A stretch of DNA of 64,000 nt from a virus, in IMG/VR virus record IMGVR_UViG_3300025652_000059, positions 1 to 64,000 of that record; one strand, 5' to 3'. The notes beneath the pieces were generated by a model. That model worked only from the letters and a program-made list of their open reading frames with translations, made no database searches and was not told where the DNA came from. This document shows, piece by piece, positions 62,248 through 64,000 of this stretch (position 1 is its first letter; the number at the start of each line of letters is the position of its first letter). The translations under genes and the position numbers were made by a program.

Positions 62248-62495
62248 ACAGGTAATCTCACAAGTTTCTCGACCATGTTTAACTCTTCAGCTTCTTTGTA
62301 AATGTTTGCTTTTAGAAGAGGCGACTTACGAATAATCTCACCAACAACTTCGATTTCAAGACCATTCTTCTCAGCGTACTCGACTACTGCGTCAATATAG
62401 GGCACACCTGCGTCAATGTGTCTCTTTATATCTAGCATTATACGCTCAGAGTTTAGTCTGTTAAGTAATTTAAGGTCACCCTTCTTATCACCCAT
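62244..62495 (-). CDS. 33: Late transcription co-activator gp33
   Basis: An 83-residue protein (T4 gp33 has 112). The pattern GVPYIDAVVEYAEKNGLEIEVVGEIIRKSPLLKANIYKEAEELNM (about residues 30-74) is the helical gp33 core of marine T4-like phages. gp33 bridges RNA polymerase and the gp45 clamp at late promoters, which fits the TATAAATA boxes of this window. It overlaps gp59 by four bases (ATGA) and the upstream gene by eight. Confidence 0.88.
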   Translation of the reverse strand: MGDKKGDLKLLNRLNSERIMLDIKRHIDAGVPYIDAVVEYAEKNGLEIEVVGEIIRKSPLLKANIYKEAEELNMVEKLVRLPV

Positions 62496-62697
62496 TTAGA
62501 ACCTTTATCCCTAACGCCCAGTTCTCTGCGGCATCTTCAGCCCACTGTAGAGACTTACGCTCATGTAGTTCAGTTGACACTAGTGTGCCACGAGGATCGT
62601 AGTACTCAATTCTCCAACCATTATCAGCTTCAAAGATAAGTGCTTGAGCGTTGCCCGCTTCTTCAACCTTGATTCTTCTACTAACTAGTTTAGACAT
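62488..62697 (-). CDS. Unknown small protein in gp33 operon
   Basis: A 69-residue protein: IKVEEAGNAQALIFEADNGWRIEYYDPRGTLVSTELHERKSLQWAEDAAENWALGI seen over residues 9-64. It has a small beta-plus-helix look (strands around WRIEYYDP, then the AEDAAENWALGI helix). Similar short proteins are common beside gp33 in marine T4-like phages, but function is unknown. It overlaps gp33 and is four bases after dsbA. Confidence 0.8.
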   Translation of the reverse strand: MSKLVSRRIKVEEAGNAQALIFEADNGWRIEYYDPRGTLVSTELHERKSLQWAEDAAENWALGIKVLNG

Positions 62698-62701
62698 AAT
62701 A

Positions 62702-62971
62702 CTATCCTATAGTTTCGAGTAATGCTTCGATGTCTTCGATCTCAGAGATCAACTCAGACACATTTTCTTTATGATAAATTTTAGCCATTTTAGCTAGGTA
62801 CTTTTTAGGGATATCAACATCATCAGAGAGTGAGACGATAGCTTCTTTAATGAAGTCTCGTTCAGCATCGATGCGAGTATAAGATGCACTGATCTCATTC
62901 ATAGCGCCTTTGATGCGTTGCTTATCAGAGTCTGACGATGGTAGAATAATAGAGTTTGTTGGTGTTGTCAT
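62702..62971 (-). CDS. dsbA: Double-stranded DNA-binding protein DsbA
   Basis: An 89-residue protein, the same length as T4 DsbA. The C-terminal half (VDIPKKYLAKMAKIYHKENVSELISEIEDIEALLETI, about residues 52-88) parallels T4 (VDGKMFNRLLALYHKDNRDVFEAETEEVVELYDTV). T4 DsbA binds dsDNA near late promoters and enhances late transcription. It sits directly upstream of the gp33 run as in T4. A GGAAC ribosome-binding site precedes the ATG. Confidence 0.9.
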   Translation of the reverse strand: MTTPTNSIILPSSDSDKQRIKGAMNEISASYTRIDAERDFIKEAIVSLSDDVDIPKKYLAKMAKIYHKENVSELISEIEDIEALLETIG

Positions 62972-62994
62972 AGTATAAGTTCCATATCAATTAA

Positions 62995-63123
62995 AAGAAG
63001 GGGCCCGTTTTGAGTAACACTTATCGTTGGAATCTACCAACTGTGTCGTCTCTTCGCAATCCATGCTAACTAGCATCCATGCCTGTGGTGGGCCAAGCCA
63101 CACTCCTCTTTAGTTATTGACAT
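62995..63123 (-). other. Hairpin-rich leader between tmRNA and dsbA
   Basis: No gene of normal size is present in 62972-63190. Three perfect hairpins follow one another: TGTGG/CCACA (63084-63088 with 63098-63102), ATGCT/AGCAT (63063-63067 with 63072-63076), and GTTGG/CCAAC (63026-63030 with 63037-63041). GAGT/ACTC could close them as a junction (63102-63105 with 63013-63016). A 17-codon frame, MSITKEECGLAHHRHGC, lies at 63070-63123 on the minus strand after AAAGGA. It may be an RNA regulatory element for dsbA or part of the tmRNA 3' trailer. Confidence 0.4.
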
Positions 63124-63189
63124 TTTCGAATTTCCTTTTTCGGGTATGTCGTACCTCTCTTCTACACATACTGTTATCATACTTTGTAT

Positions 63190-63478
63190 ATGAGAAGTCG
63201 TGTGGACAACTTCTGTTGCTAGGCGTGTCCAGACCCCGGTAGATTATGCCGCTAGGGCAAAATCACCATGTGCAAAATTATTATCGTTTGCGATTATTTT
63301 ATTAGCTTCTTTAGTCGGGAACTCCCAACCCTTACAGTCTTTAGCATTGACTGATTCTCCACATAACCTCAACCGTCTGTCGAATCCAGAGCGTCCCCAT
63401 CATAAAAACACTAAACAATGCTCTTATGGTGGAGACGAGGGGAGTCGAACCCCTGTCCAAACAAATCTACTTTATGCT
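63190..63478 (-). ncRNA. ssrA: Circularly permuted two-piece tmRNA (ssrA)
   Basis: Minus strand, 5' to 3'. Acceptor piece: T-arm with AGGGG stem, TTCGACT loop and CCCCT (63454-63438), then CGTCTCC and encoded ACCA, ending at 63427. A 28-base intervening segment follows (63426-63399). The coding piece begins GGGGACG (63398-63392) and continues TCTGGATTCGAC as in tmRNA 5' ends. GGGGACG pairs with CGTCTCC to give a 7-pair acceptor stem with G3-U70, the alanine identity pair. Upstream of the tag is TAATCGCAAACGA, like other tmRNAs. The tag is at 63291-63244. The 3' boundary (near 63190) is approximate. Permutation is typical of alphaproteobacteria and some cyanobacteria. Confidence 0.93.
63244..63291 (-). 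other. tmRNA tag reading frame
   Basis: The resume codon is GCA at 63291-63289. The frame reads ANDNNFAHGDFALAA and ends at TAA (63246-63244). ANDN at the start is the alphaproteobacterial tag style, and ALAA at the end is the usual degron read by ClpXP-type proteases. It tags proteins from stalled ribosomes for removal. Confidence 0.93.
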
Positions 63479-63709
63479 TCACTGAATACTTTTATTGACT
63501 TTTTTGTACAGAACTTCGTGCTGTTCTCGTAACCAATCGTCATACACGCAATCACTAAATTCATCTTCAGTCATTGCGGTTAAACTGTCAATATACATAT
63601 TAAACGAAAGAAATGATCCACTCATGCCAGTTGCTATATCCATAGGCTTTGCAATTTGTTCCAGTGCATCAATTCTACTTTTAAGTTCACTCAATACTTC
63701 ACTTCTCAT
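63479..63709 (-). CDS. Unknown small protein upstream of tmRNA
   Basis: A 76-residue protein, MRSEVLSELKSRIDALEQIAKPMDIATGMSG then NMYIDSLTAMTEDEFSDCVYDDWLREQHEVLYKK. It has a helical N-terminus and an acidic middle, and no membrane span. Its stop codon lies directly before the tmRNA acceptor piece, so gene and RNA share one transcript from the late promoter 23 bases upstream of the start. Function unknown. Confidence 0.75.
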   Translation of the reverse strand: MRSEVLSELKSRIDALEQIAKPMDIATGMSGSFLSFNMYIDSLTAMTEDEFSDCVYDDWLREQHEVLYKKVNKSIQ

Positions 63710-63730
63710 AATATACTCTCATCGAATGTC

Positions 63731-64000
63731 TTATTTATACTCTTGCTCTTTTCTCAACTTCAGCAACCATGAGTCGCCTCTACGTTCAGCATCATAAAAG
63801 ACTGCCGCTGTAAATGTAGCCATGAACAACAATACAAAGTGAATAACAAGGCTTATGCCCATATAGATTACGCTACCAATGTAGATTCCAAACGTGATTG
63901 ACCACATCCAAGCTAGAACAGTCATTATCCACATTCGTGATAATGGATCTGGGATATGTCTTAGCGGGTTCTTGCTATGGTCAAACAGCCAATTATAAAA
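63731..64000 (-). CDS. Membrane protein, N-terminus cut by window edge
   Basis: The minus-strand frame is open from 64000 to the stop at 63731. At least 22 residues (WLFDHSKNPLRHIPDPLSR among them) precede the first in-window Met at 63934, and they look coding, so the true start is probably beyond the window. Two hydrophobic spans follow (MTVLAWMWSITFGIYIGSV and ISLVIHFVLLFMATFTAAVF), then a charged end (DAERRGDSWLLKLRKEQEYK). It resembles small membrane proteins of marine T4-like phages; function unknown. Confidence 0.75.
   Translation of the reverse strand, partial: FYNWLFDHSKNPLRHIPDPLSRMWIMTVLAWMWSITFGIYIGSVIYMGISLVIHFVLLFMATFTAAVFYDAERRGDSWLLKLRKEQEYK
63732..63739 (-). promoter_or_regulatory. 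T4-type late promoter for small gene and tmRNA
   Basis: TATAAATA on the minus strand, 23 bases before the 76-residue gene and overlapping the 3' end of the membrane protein gene. With no other promoter seen before the tmRNA, it suggests that the tmRNA is made late in infection. Confidence 0.7.

Noticed and set aside
63399-63426. tRNA-like gene for an ordinary tRNA at the CCA-bearing element
   Set aside because: The T-arm and acceptor look like tRNA, but there is no anticodon arm. The matching 5' acceptor strand follows the CCA end, as in permuted tmRNA.
63200-63532. Plus-strand 110-codon open frame across 63200-63532
   Set aside because: It is the complement of the tmRNA, which has strong structural evidence, and it has no good ribosome-binding site.

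Overview
This window is the structural (late) half of a T4-like marine myovirus. The minus strand runs colinear with T4: gp48, gp53, gp27, gp5, gp25, gp6, gp7, gp8, a block of fibre and spike proteins, then gp13 to gp20 and a gp67-like core protein. Near the right edge lie gp32, gp59, gp33 and DsbA. The DNA is AT-rich. The tail proteins are the enlarged kinds seen in marine T4-like phages (DUF4815, a YHYH protein, gp7-like and gp8-like wedges). The best clue to the host is a phage-borne, circularly permuted (two-piece) tmRNA at about 63.2-63.5 kb. Its tag, ANDNNFAHGDFALAA, begins ANDN as alphaproteobacterial tags do, so I infer an alphaproteobacterial host; SAR11 is possible but not shown.

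Layout, left to right. 0-11.3 kb (minus): partial head gene, gp67-like, portal gp20, tube gp19, sheath gp18, terminase gp17 and gp16, tail completion gp15, necks gp14 and gp13. 11.3-13.1 kb (minus): three small or medium structural genes. 13.2-16.0 kb: one large PLUS-strand structural gene, with a palindromic divergent late promoter on its left and a palindromic hairpin at its convergent 3' end. 16.0-39.4 kb (minus): very large baseplate and fibre proteins, including a leucine-rich-repeat protein, a paralogous pair, a beta-helix protein, a collar-domain short tail fibre and a DUF4815 protein. 39.4-54.6 kb (minus): gp8, YHYH, gp7, gp6, gp25, an M15 peptidase protein, gp5, gp27, gp53, gp48. 54.6-60.4 kb (plus): gp4, a thermonuclease, small and unknown genes, gp54-like, gp26-like with a probable -1 frameshift extension, an EF-hand membrane protein, a mini membrane protein, and the tape measure. 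60.4-64.0 kb (minus): gp32, gp59, gp33, an unknown gene, dsbA, the tmRNA, and two further small genes.

Expression. T4-type late promoters (TATAAATA) precede many gene blocks. Their presence fits the gp33 late co-activator encoded here. Two places have opposed late promoters within a few tens of bases. Consensus sigma-70 promoters occur upstream of gp32 and, unexpectedly, twice antisense to baseplate genes.

Functionally, the minus-strand block supplies the capsid vertex, packaging motor, neck, sheath, tube, baseplate and fibres. The plus block supplies head completion, tube initiation and length control. The right-hand block couples replication (gp32, gp59) to late transcription (gp33, DsbA). 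A 45-70 residue module (G-x-x-Y-x-I, then W, then G-x-x-F) recurs in at least eight copies across seven structural proteins.
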